A stretch of 64,000 bases of DNA from contig CAJXVU010000007.1 in the NCBI GenBank assembly GCA_913062555.1, forward strand, positions 1 to 64,000. The letters are read 5' to 3'. Origin of the DNA: an uncultured Bacteroidota bacterium. Its GTDB lineage: Bacteria; Bacteroidota; Bacteroidia; Flavobacteriales; Flavobacteriaceae. How positions within the stretch are numbered: position 1 is the stretch's first letter; every line of letters begins with the position of its first letter. Below the pieces are notes generated by a model that was given only the letters and a program-made list of their open reading frames with translations, was not told the origin of the DNA and did no database searches. The position numbers were made by a program, and so were the translations under genes. Below, one piece after another: positions 41,047 through 50,591 of the stretch.

Positions 41047-43676
41047 AGTTTTAAAGCAAAGTGCCCATAAACCACTTTATGATCTTGTTTTATTGAGAAC
41101 CAATAGTCCGTTGGTGTGACTAACTTTCCTTCAAATTTACCATCCCAACCATCAAAAGCACCTATTGTTTTTAATAATTTCCCATAGCGATCGTAAATTT
41201 CAATTTTTGCATTTTGAAAAAACTCAGGTTTTTTAATTTGCCACAAATCATTTATACCATCACCATTTGGTGTGAAAAAATTTGGATACCCACCTACCAA
41301 TATCGTTTCAGAAGCCGTGTTACAATCGTCTCTAACAACTACCAGGTCATACAAACCGGGAGCGACGTTATCAAACTTTCTGCTTATTTCAAAGGATATA
41401 CCAGCATCCAGTGAATATTTCAATTTCCCTTCATAATTTTTTAAAATAATTTTTACAGAATTATTAGGTCTAAAATCCTCAATAAGCACATCAACAATTT
41501 CAATTTCTTCAGATAAAACAGCCTTAATATTAATAACATCGGTACATTCGGCTCCAAGAGAAACTTCAACACTATACTGTCCTGGTTGATCAATCTGTAT
41601 TTTTTGTGTTGTTTCACCAGTTGACCATAAATACGTAAAGAAACCATCTCCTGCATCGAGAATATTTTCAATATTAGAACAGAATACAGTTATCTGATCT
41701 TCAACCTCCGGACTGGAAACAAGGTTTAATTCAACTTTACCAATACTTCTACATGCATTAAAACTTTCAACCCTGAAATATAATTCTTGCAATTGTGATA
41801 AAGCAGACTGTTGGTCTTGTGATAACACTTGATTTTCTAGAAGCGCATCATTCTCATTCCGATATAAATCAATTTGAGTGTTTGGAAAATTAACTTCTAA
41901 TTGAATAATAATATCCTCCAAATTTATAATAGAATCTTCTTCATTGTAATTACAAATAAATACCACCGAATAAGTTCCTAAGTCTGATGAAGCCGCAACG
42001 TTTAATGTAACTTCAGTCACAGAATAACACTCCACATTCTCATAAACCTTTGCATAAATAACTTGATTATTTATTTCATTTTTGTAAGAATTTGTATTGA
42101 GTGCATTTTCATTATTTTGAACATCTTGTAATGTTTTATAAAACACCGCCGTTAAGTCGTCAGTACCTTGATATAAAAGAGACTTGGCTTCAGAAAGATT
42201 AAACACTGTTATGCCATCATCATTTGCATCTACATCACATTGTGTTAAAACAACATTATCTAATATTATTGGTGGTTCATTAATATCTACAAACTCAATA
42301 TATGTATGAGATTCACGATTATAGAAATCGACAGTTATAGTTACCGCATACATTCCTGTTTGCAAAAATGAATGTATTGGATCCAACAAACTAGATTCAT
42401 TTTCTTGTCCACTAGCTGGATCACCAAAATCCCAATTAACAGCCCTAATTTGGTCGGTCGTTTCAAGACTAAACTGAGTGGCGTTATTAAAGCATAGATT
42501 CTCCAAATTAAGAATACTTTCAAAACTGGCTTGTTCATAAGCTGGCAAGCCAAATCTTGCTAAGCCAACACCCAAATCAATACTATAGGCCCTAAAATCG
42601 GAACTTGCTCCTGCCAAATTGGGTTCTCTTATAACCGAGAGATAGTTATTGGTAATGGAATGATATATTTTTTTATCGAAAGCAATTTGTAGGGTTCCTG
42701 CCAAGTCCCCCAAAATTTCTTCTTTATATGAATTTACAACATATTCAGAGCGTTCAATATTTGAAGCGTTTAAGTTATATTGATACACTTCTACGTCGCC
42801 TGTAATTAAATAGCCCTCCAAATCATCAAGAAGTCTTGCACTGGCATATAACATGGAAGAATTGGATGAAAACTCGACCCCGTAAAATAACTTTTCTGAA
42901 GAAATAATTAGTTCATTACTAATAACCCCAGTATTCACATTAAAATCAAACAAATTTAGTGACCCACCAAAAGTTGGAGAAAAAAACACATGTGCTACAG
43001 CAATTTTTTTTCCATTTGGAGAAATTTTCATAGTTCCCCGAATATTATTAACGTTTGTTATATTGGGGCCAATATTTGAAACTACGGGAGTTGTATTAAC
43101 CCCATTTTCCGTAACCTTATAAGCATAAAAACTATGTTTATATTGTGTAATTACCCAAAACCCTGAATTGTCTAATGCACTTATCGCTGATACTTTTTCC
43201 GAGCCTTTAGCCAATAAGTTTATATTCTTATCTGTAATACGTCCATAACCAGAATCTAAAGATAAATCAACAATAGAATAATTAAAACCATTACCAGAAC
43301 CACCATTTTCATAAGATTGTGAGACATCAGCGGTGAAAATGTAATAAATATTTTCATTCCCGACATTTGGAATTATAATAGCCGATTGTGAACTCGAATA
43401 GTCTCCCTTTAAGCCTTCACCATTAGGCATTATGTTATGGTTTCTATTCCAAACTTTTGAACCGTCGGTATAAAACAACAAATTTCCATCGCTGTCCGAA
43501 ATTACCGAACAACCTTCTGTTGTATTTAATTTGCCATTTGAAAGTACTTCCGGATAACCATTATTAAAATTCAAGCCAGAATCGTCCCCAAAATACCAAT
43601 TAGCCGCCTCTCTTTGAGCGATTAAATGTACAGAACACAAGAACATGAATATATATATAAGATAGCTCTTTTTCAT
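41043..43676 (-). CDS. T9SS type B secreted protein with PKD domain
   Basis: 877 residues with a signal peptide (about 1-20, HLIAQ). The N-terminal ~380 residues look like a beta-propeller (NWYFGDDSGLNFNNG, GNLLFYTDGSKVWNRNHNIMPNG). A PKD domain (VNWDFGDPASG...YAVTITV) follows at about 415-465. Next comes one CDxDxNDDGxTVFNL module of the kind seen three times in the T9SS protein at 1511-4801. The C-terminal sorting domain is clear: FFTPNGDGINDLWQI, IYDRYGKLLKTI, WDGKFEGKLVTPTDYWF. Exported by T9SS; the binding target is unknown. Confidence 0.9.
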   Translation of the reverse strand: MKKSYLIYIFMFLCSVHLIAQREAANWYFGDDSGLNFNNGYPEVLSNGKLNTTEGCSVISDSDGNLLFYTDGSKVWNRNHNIMPNGEGLKGDYSSSQSAIIIPNVGNENIYYIFTADVSQSYENGGSGNGFNYSIVDLSLDSGYGRITDKNINLLAKGSEKVSAISALDNSGFWVITQYKHSFYAYKVTENGVNTTPVVSNIGPNITNVNNIRGTMKISPNGKKIAVAHVFFSPTFGGSLNLFDFNVNTGVISNELIISSEKLFYGVEFSSNSSMLYASARLLDDLEGYLITGDVEVYQYNLNASNIERSEYVVNSYKEEILGDLAGTLQIAFDKKIYHSITNNYLSVIREPNLAGASSDFRAYSIDLGVGLARFGLPAYEQASFESILNLENLCFNNATQFSLETTDQIRAVNWDFGDPASGQENESSLLDPIHSFLQTGMYAVTITVDFYNRESHTYIEFVDINEPPIILDNVVLTQCDVDANDDGITVFNLSEAKSLLYQGTDDLTAVFYKTLQDVQNNENALNTNSYKNEINNQVIYAKVYENVECYSVTEVTLNVAASSDLGTYSVVFICNYNEEDSIINLEDIIIQLEVNFPNTQIDLYRNENDALLENQVLSQDQQSALSQLQELYFRVESFNACRSIGKVELNLVSSPEVEDQITVFCSNIENILDAGDGFFTYLWSTGETTQKIQIDQPGQYSVEVSLGAECTDVINIKAVLSEEIEIVDVLIEDFRPNNSVKIILKNYEGKLKYSLDAGISFEISRKFDNVAPGLYDLVVVRDDCNTASETILVGGYPNFFTPNGDGINDLWQIKKPEFFQNAKIEIYDRYGKLLKTIGAFDGWDGKFEGKLVTPTDYWFSIKQDHKVVYGHFALKL

Positions 43677-43928
43677 TTCAATTTATAATACATCAAAACG
43701 TCATAAATTAGTCGTATACACGGTAATTATGACGCCATTAAATTCGATCATCGTTATAATGATCTCTTCAAGATCACTAAAATACAATACCTCTAAATAA
43801 TTTTGCTAATTCCGATAATACTTTACCATTATTAATTTAATTTATTAAATCAATTTGCTAAAAGCCACATCTTAAAAACAAAGTGAACTTAAAATACAAA
43901 AAACTAAGCATAAATTTCAGCAAATAAT

Positions 43929-43936
43929 TACTTTTG
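43929..43936 (+). promoter_or_regulatory. -7 box of phosphohexomutase operon (TACTTTTG)
   Basis: TAnnTTTG 17 bp before the first ATG (43954). The predicted start of transcription leaves only a short leader. Confidence 0.55.
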
Positions 43937-43953
43937 TATAAAAGTAAGATTAA

Positions 43954-45684
43954 ATGAATAATATGGATACTAAGGTTTTAGACAAAGCAAACTCTTGGCT
44001 AAGCCCTACTTTTGACGCTAAAACTCAACAAGATATAAAAGAACTTATTGCCTCTAAACCAAATGAGCTCAACGAAAGTTTTTACAAGGATTTAGAATTT
44101 GGAACCGGCGGCATGCGAGGCGTAATGGGAGTTGGTACAAATCGAATTAATAAATATACACTTGGGAAAAACACCCAAGGACTCAGTAATTATTTACATG
44201 AAAAGTTTCCAAATGAAAATTTAAAAGCGGCCATCGCTTTTGACTGTAGGCACAATAGTAAAACATTTGCTAAAATAGTTGCAGATGTCTTTTCTGCCAA
44301 TAACATAGAAGTCTTTTTATTTGAAGATTTACGACCAACACCAGAATTATCTTTTGCCTTAAAACATCTTAACTGTCATTGTGGTATCGTGCTAACAGCA
44401 TCTCATAACCCTCCTGAATATAATGGCTATAAAGTATATTGGCAAGACGGCGGACAATTAGTACCCCCTCAAGATGCAGAAATAATTGCAGAGATAAACG
44501 ACTTGGAATATTCCGAAATTAAGTTTGAAGCAAATAATGACATTATAAATTATGTTGGAGAAGAATTAGATAATGTATTTATAGATGCCTCTGTTGCAAA
44601 TGGCAGTTTCAATACAGATAAGGTTGCCAAAAGAAATTTGAATGTTGTTTTTACATCATTACACGGAACGTCTATTACCATAATTCCAGAAACTTTTAAA
44701 CGTGCTGGCTATACGAATGTTCATATTGTTAAAGAACAAGAAGTACCAAATGGGGATTTTCCAACGGTTATATCTCCAAATCCAGAAGAACCTGAAGCAC
44801 TAAAAATGGCTTTAGATTTGGCAAATACAGTGCAGGGAGATATCGTTATTGGTACAGATCCTGATAGTGATCGTGTTGGTATTGCCGTGCGAAATCTCGA
44901 TAATGAACTGGTCTTACTAAACGGAAATCAAACCATGGTTATGATGACCGATTTCTTATTAAAACAATGGCAACAACAAGACAAAATTAAAGGCAAAGAA
45001 TTTATTGGTTCTACTATAGTTTCTACACCAATGATGTCTCAACTTACATCACATTACAATGTAGAATGTAAAATTGGCCTAACTGGTTTTAAATGGATTG
45101 CCAAAATGATTAAAGATTTTCCTGAGTTAGACTTTATTGGTGGTGGTGAAGAAAGTTTTGGTTTTATGGTTGGTGATTTTGTGAGAGATAAAGATGCGGT
45201 AACAGCGGCACTTTTAGCTTGTGAAATTGCAGCTCAAGCAAAAGTTAATGGAAGCTCATTTTATAAAGAGTTAATCCAACTTTACACAAGGCATGGTTTT
45301 TATAAAGAGCGACTAATTTCAATGACTAAAAAAGGCATTGAAGGCGCTCAAGAAATTAAACAAATGATGGTTGATGCCCGTAACAATCCATTACAGGAAG
45401 TAAATGGCTCAAAAGTAGTGCTAATTGAAGATTACCAATTATCCTTAGCAAAAAATAAAGCTACTGGAAATGAATCGGTATTAGACGTACCTAAATCGAA
45501 TGTTCTCATCTATTATACTGAAGATGGAAGTAAAATTGCATTGCGCCCAAGTGGAACTGAACCAAAAATTAAATTCTATATTAGCGTAAACATGCCGTTA
45601 ACTTCTGAAAAAGATTTTGTTAAAACCGAAGCTTTATTAGAAGCAAAAATTGACGCTATAATTAATGATATGAAACTTAATTAA
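43954..45684 (+). CDS. Phosphoglucomutase/phosphomannomutase family enzyme
   Basis: 576 residues (an ATG three codons later is an alternative start). The alpha-D-phosphohexomutase family is clear: phosphoserine loop [16 protein letters not shown], metal loop [10 protein letters not shown], sugar-binding loop GGGEESFG, and phosphate-binding [12 protein letters not shown]. The length and the N-terminal [13 protein letters not shown] place it in the PgcA-like branch acting on glucose-1-phosphate or pentose-phosphate. It is translationally coupled (TAATG overlap) to the ABC exporter gene downstream. Confidence 0.94.
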   Translation: MNNMDTKVLDKANSWLSPTFDAKTQQDIKELIASKPNELNESFYKDLEFGTGGMRGVMGVGTNRINKYTLGKNTQGLSNYLHEKFPNENLKAAIAFDCRHNSKTFAKIVADVFSANNIEVFLFEDLRPTPELSFALKHLNCHCGIVLTASHNPPEYNGYKVYWQDGGQLVPPQDAEIIAEINDLEYSEIKFEANNDIINYVGEELDNVFIDASVANGSFNTDKVAKRNLNVVFTSLHGTSITIIPETFKRAGYTNVHIVKEQEVPNGDFPTVISPNPEEPEALKMALDLANTVQGDIVIGTDPDSDRVGIAVRNLDNELVLLNGNQTMVMMTDFLLKQWQQQDKIKGKEFIGSTIVSTPMMSQLTSHYNVECKIGLTGFKWIAKMIKDFPELDFIGGGEESFGFMVGDFVRDKDAVTAALLACEIAAQAKVNGSSFYKELIQLYTRHGFYKERLISMTKKGIEGAQEIKQMMVDARNNPLQEVNGSKVVLIEDYQLSLAKNKATGNESVLDVPKSNVLIYYTEDGSKIALRPSGTEPKIKFYISVNMPLTSEKDFVKTEALLEAKIDAIINDMKLN

Positions 45685-47507
45685 TGGAATATTTCAAACA
45701 AATATTACGCTTTGCTAAGCCATATAAACGATTTGCAATTTTAAATATTATCGCAAATATATTTTATGCCTTGTTTGGAACATTATCAATGATTTCTTTG
45801 TTCCCAATGCTCAAAGTATTATTTGCTAAGACTGATGAGTTACACACAAAACCTTTATGGGAAGGCATTGGCAAAATAACGAGTTACGGCGAGCAATATT
45901 TAAATTATTTTGTAACCCAAAAGAAGGCAGAAGGAAATGATGATGTTCTTATTTTCATGGTAGTTCTTGTAGTTAGTACATTCCTTTTAAAGAACTTATT
46001 TAGTTATTTGGCAATGTATTTCATCACTTTTTTAAGAAATGGAGTTTTAAAAGATATGCGAAATGAACTCTATAAAAAAATTACATCTTTACCTTTAGCA
46101 TTCTACTCTGAAAAACGCAAAGGAGATACAATGTCACGAATTTCAACAGATGTTTTAGAAATTCAACATTCTTTCTTGTCCATTTTAGAGCTTATTGTAA
46201 GAGAACCATTGATGATTGTCTTTACTATTATTTCAATGTTTCTGATAAGCGCAAAGCTTACGCTCTTTGTATTTATATTTATTCCAATCTCTGGTTTTTT
46301 AATTTCTTTAATTGGAAAAACTTTAAAACGTAAATCGGATAGAGTACAAAAAGAACAAGGCTTATTTCTATCAATAGTAGATGAAACACTTGGAGGTTTA
46401 AAAGTAATTAAAGGCTTTAATGGTGAAAAAATATTTGGTCGGAAATTTCAAGAATCAACATCCAGATTTTATAAGTTTTCAAATTCCTTATTGAATCGTC
46501 AAAATCTTGCTGGCCCAACCAGTGAGTTCTTAGGAATAACAGTCATTGCAGTGCTTTTGTGGTATGGCGGACGAATGGTTCTTAATGATGGCTCCCTGGA
46601 TCCCGGTTTATTCTTAGTATACATGGGTCTAGCTTACAATATTCTAACTCCAGCAAAAGCAATAAGTAAAGCGAGTTATAAAGTAAAAAAAGGAAATGCA
46701 GCTGCAGAAAGAGTTCTTGAAATATTGAATACAGAATCGCCCTTAAAAGACAAAGCTGATGCCGTTGAAAAAGATGGATTTAACACTTCAATCGCCCTGG
46801 AGCATGTCTCGTTTAAATATGAAGACGATTATGTTTTAAAAGACTTCTCAATTAAAATCGAAAAAGGAAAAACGCTCGCACTTGTTGGGCAATCTGGAAG
46901 TGGAAAAAGTACAATCGCCAATCTTGTCACACGCTTTTACGATGTTAGCAAAGGTAAAATTATCATAGACGGTCAAGATATAAGAGATTTAACCAAGCAT
47001 TCACTTCGTGAACTTATGGGGTTAGTCACTCAAGATTCTATTTTATTTAATGATACTGTAAAGAATAATATTCTTTTAGGCAAAGAAGACGCTACAGATG
47101 AAGCCGTGATAGAAGCACTAAAAATAGCGAATGCCTGGGAGTTTGTAAAAGACCTACCTCTAGGCATAGAGACTAATATTGGTGATTCAGGGAATAAACT
47201 CTCTGGGGGACAAAAGCAACGCTTGAGTATAGCGCGGGCCGTACTTAAAAACCCACCAATCATGATTTTAGATGAGGCCACCTCAGCTCTAGATACAGAA
47301 AGTGAGCGTTTAGTACAAGTGGCACTAGAAAACATGATGAAAAATAGAACTTCCATCGTAATCGCCCATCGACTCTCAACCATCCAAAATGCGGATACAA
47401 TTGTTGTTATGCAAAAAGGTAAGATTGTGGAACAAGGCAAACATCAGGAATTATTAGAACAAAATGGTGTCTATCGTTCTCTGGTTCAAATGCAATCCAT
47501 TCAGTAA
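45684..47507 (+). CDS. MsbA-like ABC exporter (fused permease-ATPase)
   Basis: 607 residues. The N-terminal transmembrane domain (about 1-330, six helices) is followed by an ATPase domain with Walker A GQSGSGKST, signature LSGGQKQRLSIARAVL, Walker B MILDEATSALD and a switch His in AHRLSTIQ. The layout fits lipid A or other lipid flippases of the MsbA family, probably acting in outer-membrane assembly. A one-base overlap couples it to the phosphohexomutase. Confidence 0.92.
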   Translation: MEYFKQILRFAKPYKRFAILNIIANIFYALFGTLSMISLFPMLKVLFAKTDELHTKPLWEGIGKITSYGEQYLNYFVTQKKAEGNDDVLIFMVVLVVSTFLLKNLFSYLAMYFITFLRNGVLKDMRNELYKKITSLPLAFYSEKRKGDTMSRISTDVLEIQHSFLSILELIVREPLMIVFTIISMFLISAKLTLFVFIFIPISGFLISLIGKTLKRKSDRVQKEQGLFLSIVDETLGGLKVIKGFNGEKIFGRKFQESTSRFYKFSNSLLNRQNLAGPTSEFLGITVIAVLLWYGGRMVLNDGSLDPGLFLVYMGLAYNILTPAKAISKASYKVKKGNAAAERVLEILNTESPLKDKADAVEKDGFNTSIALEHVSFKYEDDYVLKDFSIKIEKGKTLALVGQSGSGKSTIANLVTRFYDVSKGKIIIDGQDIRDLTKHSLRELMGLVTQDSILFNDTVKNNILLGKEDATDEAVIEALKIANAWEFVKDLPLGIETNIGDSGNKLSGGQKQRLSIARAVLKNPPIMILDEATSALDTESERLVQVALENMMKNRTSIVIAHRLSTIQNADTIVVMQKGKIVEQGKHQELLEQNGVYRSLVQMQSIQ

Positions 47508-47521
47508 TTTTTATAGAAAAT

Positions 47522-47557
47522 AAAAAAAGGATGAAGTCAAACTTCATCCTTTTCTTT
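47522..47557. terminator. Terminator after ABC exporter
   Basis: Stem AAAAGGATGAAGT with matching arm ACTTCATCCTTTT, 3-nt loop, followed by T-rich sequence. Confidence 0.9.
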
Positions 47558-47814
47558 GTATCACCAACATTTGGGGAAGGTTGGCAATTTCATTTAGTAG
47601 GTTAAGATGCTGTAAACTTAAAACAAATAATTCAAACTACAAAGAAAAAAGTGTATTTTATCGACTATTTTTGCATTTAATCGATGTTTAATATCGTAAC
47701 AGCCTGATTTAGTGACTTTTGCATTTAAGAAGGAAATCGTAAATATTTCAAAAAAAATACATCCCAATTAAACTTTTCTTAAATTGATAGGTCTAAAGAA
47801 GAAATTGTTTTTTT
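47558..47814 (+). other. Upstream region of the second ECF operon
   Basis: The stop of the exporter gene and the next gene are 307 bp apart; the first 50 bp hold the terminator. The rest carries a promoter box TATTTTTG (47666-47673). TTTTGCATTTAA occurs twice, at about 47669 and 47717, the second preceded by GAC rather than a consensus TA. No ORF is credible. Confidence 0.45.
47666..47673 (+). promoter_or_regulatory. -7 box upstream of ECF sigma gene (TATTTTTG)
   Basis: TAnnTTTG match about 140 bp before the GTG start of the sigma gene. Confidence 0.4.
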
Positions 47815-48357
47815 GTGAATCACGAAAAAGAACTGCTATCACAACTTAAATCCACCCAATCCAGGGAGAGCGCTTTTAGAGAATTAATTTCTCTCTATAA
47901 AGAACGCTTGTATTGGCATATTCGAAAAATCGTCATTTCACATGATGATACTGATGATGTACTTCAGAACACATTTATCAAAATATTTAAAAATATAGAG
48001 AAATTTAAAGGAGATAGCAAATTGTACTCATGGATGTATCGCATTGCCACGAATGAAGCGATTACGTTTCTAAACAAAAATGCCAAACGCTTACAAATTA
48101 CAAGTGAAGAAGTACAAAATCACGCCGTAAATAACTTAAGGGCCGATGTCTATTTTGAAGGGGATGAGATTCAATTAAAATTACAACAAGCTATTGCAGC
48201 ACTCCCTCAAAAACAACAACTTGTTTTTAACATGAAATATTTCGATGATATAAAGTATAAAGACATGTCAGAAATTTTAAAAACTAGTGAGGGCGCCTTA
48301 AAAGCATCGTATCATATTGCAGTAAAAAAAATAGAACAGTATTTAATTGGAAATTAA
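47815..48357 (+). CDS. ECF RNA polymerase sigma factor
   Basis: 180 residues with a GTG start at 47815. Region 2: DDTDDVLQNTFIKIFKNIEKFKGDSKLYSWMYRIATNEAITFLNK. Region 4: LPQKQQLVFNMKYFDDIKYKDMSEILKTSEGALKASYHIAVKKIE. This subgroup typically sits ahead of a small membrane anti-sigma-like gene, as here (30 bp downstream). It heads a three-gene plus-strand unit ending in a Spy-like protein. Confidence 0.93.
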   Translation: MNHEKELLSQLKSTQSRESAFRELISLYKERLYWHIRKIVISHDDTDDVLQNTFIKIFKNIEKFKGDSKLYSWMYRIATNEAITFLNKNAKRLQITSEEVQNHAVNNLRADVYFEGDEIQLKLQQAIAALPQKQQLVFNMKYFDDIKYKDMSEILKTSEGALKASYHIAVKKIEQYLIGN

Positions 48358-48392
48358 ACCTTTTACAATTAATTGAGTCTAACAAAGTGATA

Positions 48393-48896
48393 ATGAATAA
48401 AAATTTAGATAACATAGAAAATACAGGTTTTAATATCCCTGAAGATTATTTTAAATCTTTAGAGGACCAAATCATGAATACTATTAATAGTAAAGGCGCT
48501 CTAGAGTCAATTGAAAGTACTGGATTTGAGATGCCTGAATCTTATTTAAATTCTGTGGAAGCTGCTGTTTTTAGTAAACTTTCTAAAAACGATAACTCAA
48601 AAGTAATCTCTATTTTTAACCGTCGTAATTTATTATATCTTTCGGGAGTTGCAGCCGCAGTACTTCTGTTTTTTAGTTTAATTTTCAACAACAATACAAT
48701 TACAATTGAAAATATAAATATTGAATTGGTTGAAACCTATATTATTAATGAAGATTTAGATTCTTATGACATTGCTGCATTATTAGATGATGACGAATTA
48801 GAAAATGCTTTGTACCTTCAAAATATAATTATGGACGAGACTTTAGAGGACTATTTACTAGAAAACACCACAATAGAAGATCTGTTAATAGAATAA
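48393..48896 (+). CDS. Single-pass membrane protein, probable anti-sigma factor
   Basis: 167 residues from ATG 48393 (GTG two codons earlier also possible). The cytoplasmic N terminus has a duplicated motif: ENTGFNIPEDYFKSLEDQIM and ESTGFEMPESYLNSVEAAVF. One transmembrane helix lies at about 78-96 (YLSGVAAAVLLFFSLIF). The C terminus is very acidic (DDDELENALYL). Position and topology argue for a membrane anti-sigma factor of the flavobacterial type; no zinc motif. The duplicated motif may contact the sigma factor. Confidence 0.75.
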   Translation: MNKNLDNIENTGFNIPEDYFKSLEDQIMNTINSKGALESIESTGFEMPESYLNSVEAAVFSKLSKNDNSKVISIFNRRNLLYLSGVAAAVLLFFSLIFNNNTITIENINIELVETYIINEDLDSYDIAALLDDDELENALYLQNIIMDETLEDYLLENTTIEDLLIE

Positions 48897-48933
48897 CTAA
48901 AATGTTGTTCTACTACATTAAATAAACAAATAC

Positions 48934-49398
48934 ATGAAACGATTCCTCCCTTTATTATTATTCATATTCACTCTTAGTGCTTTTGGGCAATCTAACAGGT
49001 CTGAAAGACACGAAAAAATAAAAGTCTTAAAAGTTGCTTTTATAACCGAGAAGTTAAATTTATCTGAATTAGAAGCTCAAAAATTCTGGCCTATTTATAA
49101 TGTTTTTGATGATAAGACCTCAAAAATAAAATATCAAGATATGCGTAAAATGCGCTATGAACTTAGAGAAGGTGGTAAAACGCTTACCGATGCACAAGCC
49201 AACAATTTATTAGATCGTTTTATTGAAGCTGAAGATAAACTACATAAAGAACGGGTTTTATTAGTTAAAAAATTACGTCAGGTTATTTCCGCTAAAAAAA
49301 TCATTTTACTTAAATCTTCTGAAGACGATTTTAATAGAAAAATGTTAGAACAATATAAAAAACGTCGTGAGCAAAGAAAGAAAAACAAAAAGCCATAA
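48934..49398 (+). CDS. Spy/LTXXQ-like periplasmic protein
   Basis: 154 residues with a signal peptide (1-18, SAFGQ). All-helical: KVAFITEKLNLSELEAQKFWPIYNVFDD, ...LLDRFIEAEDKLHKERVLLVKKLRQVISAKKIILL, and a basic C-terminal tail (KRREQRKKNKKP). The pattern of long helices with LxxEAxxFWPxY is shared with Spy/CpxP-type envelope-stress chaperones and occurs behind ECF sigma genes in Bacteroidota. The gene ends 13 bp before the convergent BNR-repeat gene, with no terminator visible between. Confidence 0.75.
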   Translation: MKRFLPLLLFIFTLSAFGQSNRSERHEKIKVLKVAFITEKLNLSELEAQKFWPIYNVFDDKTSKIKYQDMRKMRYELREGGKTLTDAQANNLLDRFIEAEDKLHKERVLLVKKLRQVISAKKIILLKSSEDDFNRKMLEQYKKRREQRKKNKKP

Positions 49399-49411
49399 AG
49401 CATTTACTTTT

Positions 49412-50461
49412 CTATTCTCTAAACTTAAGTTTACTAATCCGACCTCTTCCTGCAGCAAAGGCTGTAGAATCATTAATAAACCGTAGTGTATAGAAGCTTT
49501 CATCACTTAAATGTGACCAAGTATTTCCACTATCACTGCTGTAATCAACACCTTTAAAACCAACTGAGACTAACTCTTTTCCTTTCTTATTGGGAACGTA
49601 CTGCACACAACTTCTATAATTAGGCGTTTGCCCTTTTGCCACAACTTGCCATGTTTTTCCACCGTCATTTGTTGCTATTTTATTATTTTCATTAGCGTCG
49701 GGAACGGTGTAATCACCACCAATAGCAAATCCATTTAGGTCGTCATAAAAATCAATGGAATACATGCCTGTTGTGTTTTTGCCTTGAATAATTGGAGTCT
49801 CAAAAACTTCCCAGCTATACCCTTTATCTCCTGAATATAAAACTCGGCTAGAGATCCCACCAGTCGCAATCCATGTATGATCACCATAAATAGCGATATT
49901 AGTATTGCTGGCAGCAAAAGCTGCTTCTCCATCATTTGCACTAGGTAAATCTGTACAAGAAAGTTTAGTCCAAGTATTCCCACCATTTCGGGTTACAATG
50001 ATACTTATACACCCATCTGTTGGATCACCCATAGCAATTCCTTCTTTGTCATTCCAAAATTTCATAGCATCATAAAATGCATTTGGATGATTTTCTTTAT
50101 AAACCACATCCATTTTTCCGTTAGTTCCTGTTTTATACAATAATGTTGGACTCCCTACACTTATCATAAAAAAATCGGTAGCCGTATGCGCTATTGCTCT
50201 AAATTCTAATTTTAGCGTATCGTATATTTGGTTTGAGACCAACCATGTATTATCACTCGCGTTTCTCATCCCGAAAGTCCCCTTATTTGCCGCAAATGCG
50301 AGACTCCCATCATTTAATACGTCTATTGCCCTAATACTTAATAACGAATCATTTAATACATCTTCAAATTCAATATTTGTGATATATCGAGGCGAAATTT
50401 CTTCTTTTGTTTTACAAGAACATATTAATGCAAAAACGAATAACAATATAACTTTGTTCAT
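49412..50461 (-). CDS. YCF48/BNR-repeat beta-propeller lipoprotein
   Basis: 349 residues from ATG at 50461; upstream ATGs add residues that would displace the lipoprotein signal (ALICSC, Cys16). Repeated NDGGKTWQVV, SDSGNTWSHL and GDKGYSWEVF motifs are Asp-box/YCF48 propeller blades. Homologues are annotated as oxidoreductase, sialidase-like or photosystem-assembly-factor-like proteins, but no active-site set is recognisable. It is envelope-anchored. It starts 26 bp after the terminator of the upstream operon, with no clear promoter between. Confidence 0.85.
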   Translation of the reverse strand: MNKVILLFVFALICSCKTKEEISPRYITNIEFEDVLNDSLLSIRAIDVLNDGSLAFAANKGTFGMRNASDNTWLVSNQIYDTLKLEFRAIAHTATDFFMISVGSPTLLYKTGTNGKMDVVYKENHPNAFYDAMKFWNDKEGIAMGDPTDGCISIIVTRNGGNTWTKLSCTDLPSANDGEAAFAASNTNIAIYGDHTWIATGGISSRVLYSGDKGYSWEVFETPIIQGKNTTGMYSIDFYDDLNGFAIGGDYTVPDANENNKIATNDGGKTWQVVAKGQTPNYRSCVQYVPNKKGKELVSVGFKGVDYSSDSGNTWSHLSDESFYTLRFINDSTAFAAGRGRISKLKFRE

Positions 50462-50486
50462 CATAATATAATTTGTATAAATATAA

Positions 50487-50516
50487 AAAAGCTTCGTGAG
50501 CAATCACAAAGCTTTT
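50487..50516 (-). terminator. Terminator of the YHYH operon, in the BNR-gene leader
   Basis: Minus-strand stem AAAAGCTT-GTGA with matching TCAC-AAGCTTTT arm, one mismatch, 4-nt loop, followed by TTATAT on the minus strand. It lies 26 bp upstream of the BNR-gene ATG. Confidence 0.8.
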
Positions 50517-50591
50517 AGCTTTTATTAATTCAATTCCTCAAACACCACAATTATCTTAGATTAGCTCTTGACCTCTTCTATAAATTCCAAT

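Noticed and set aside
47030-47440. Long minus-strand ORF opposite the ABC exporter
   Set aside because: It is the antisense of the conserved ATPase domain and has no recognisable protein features.
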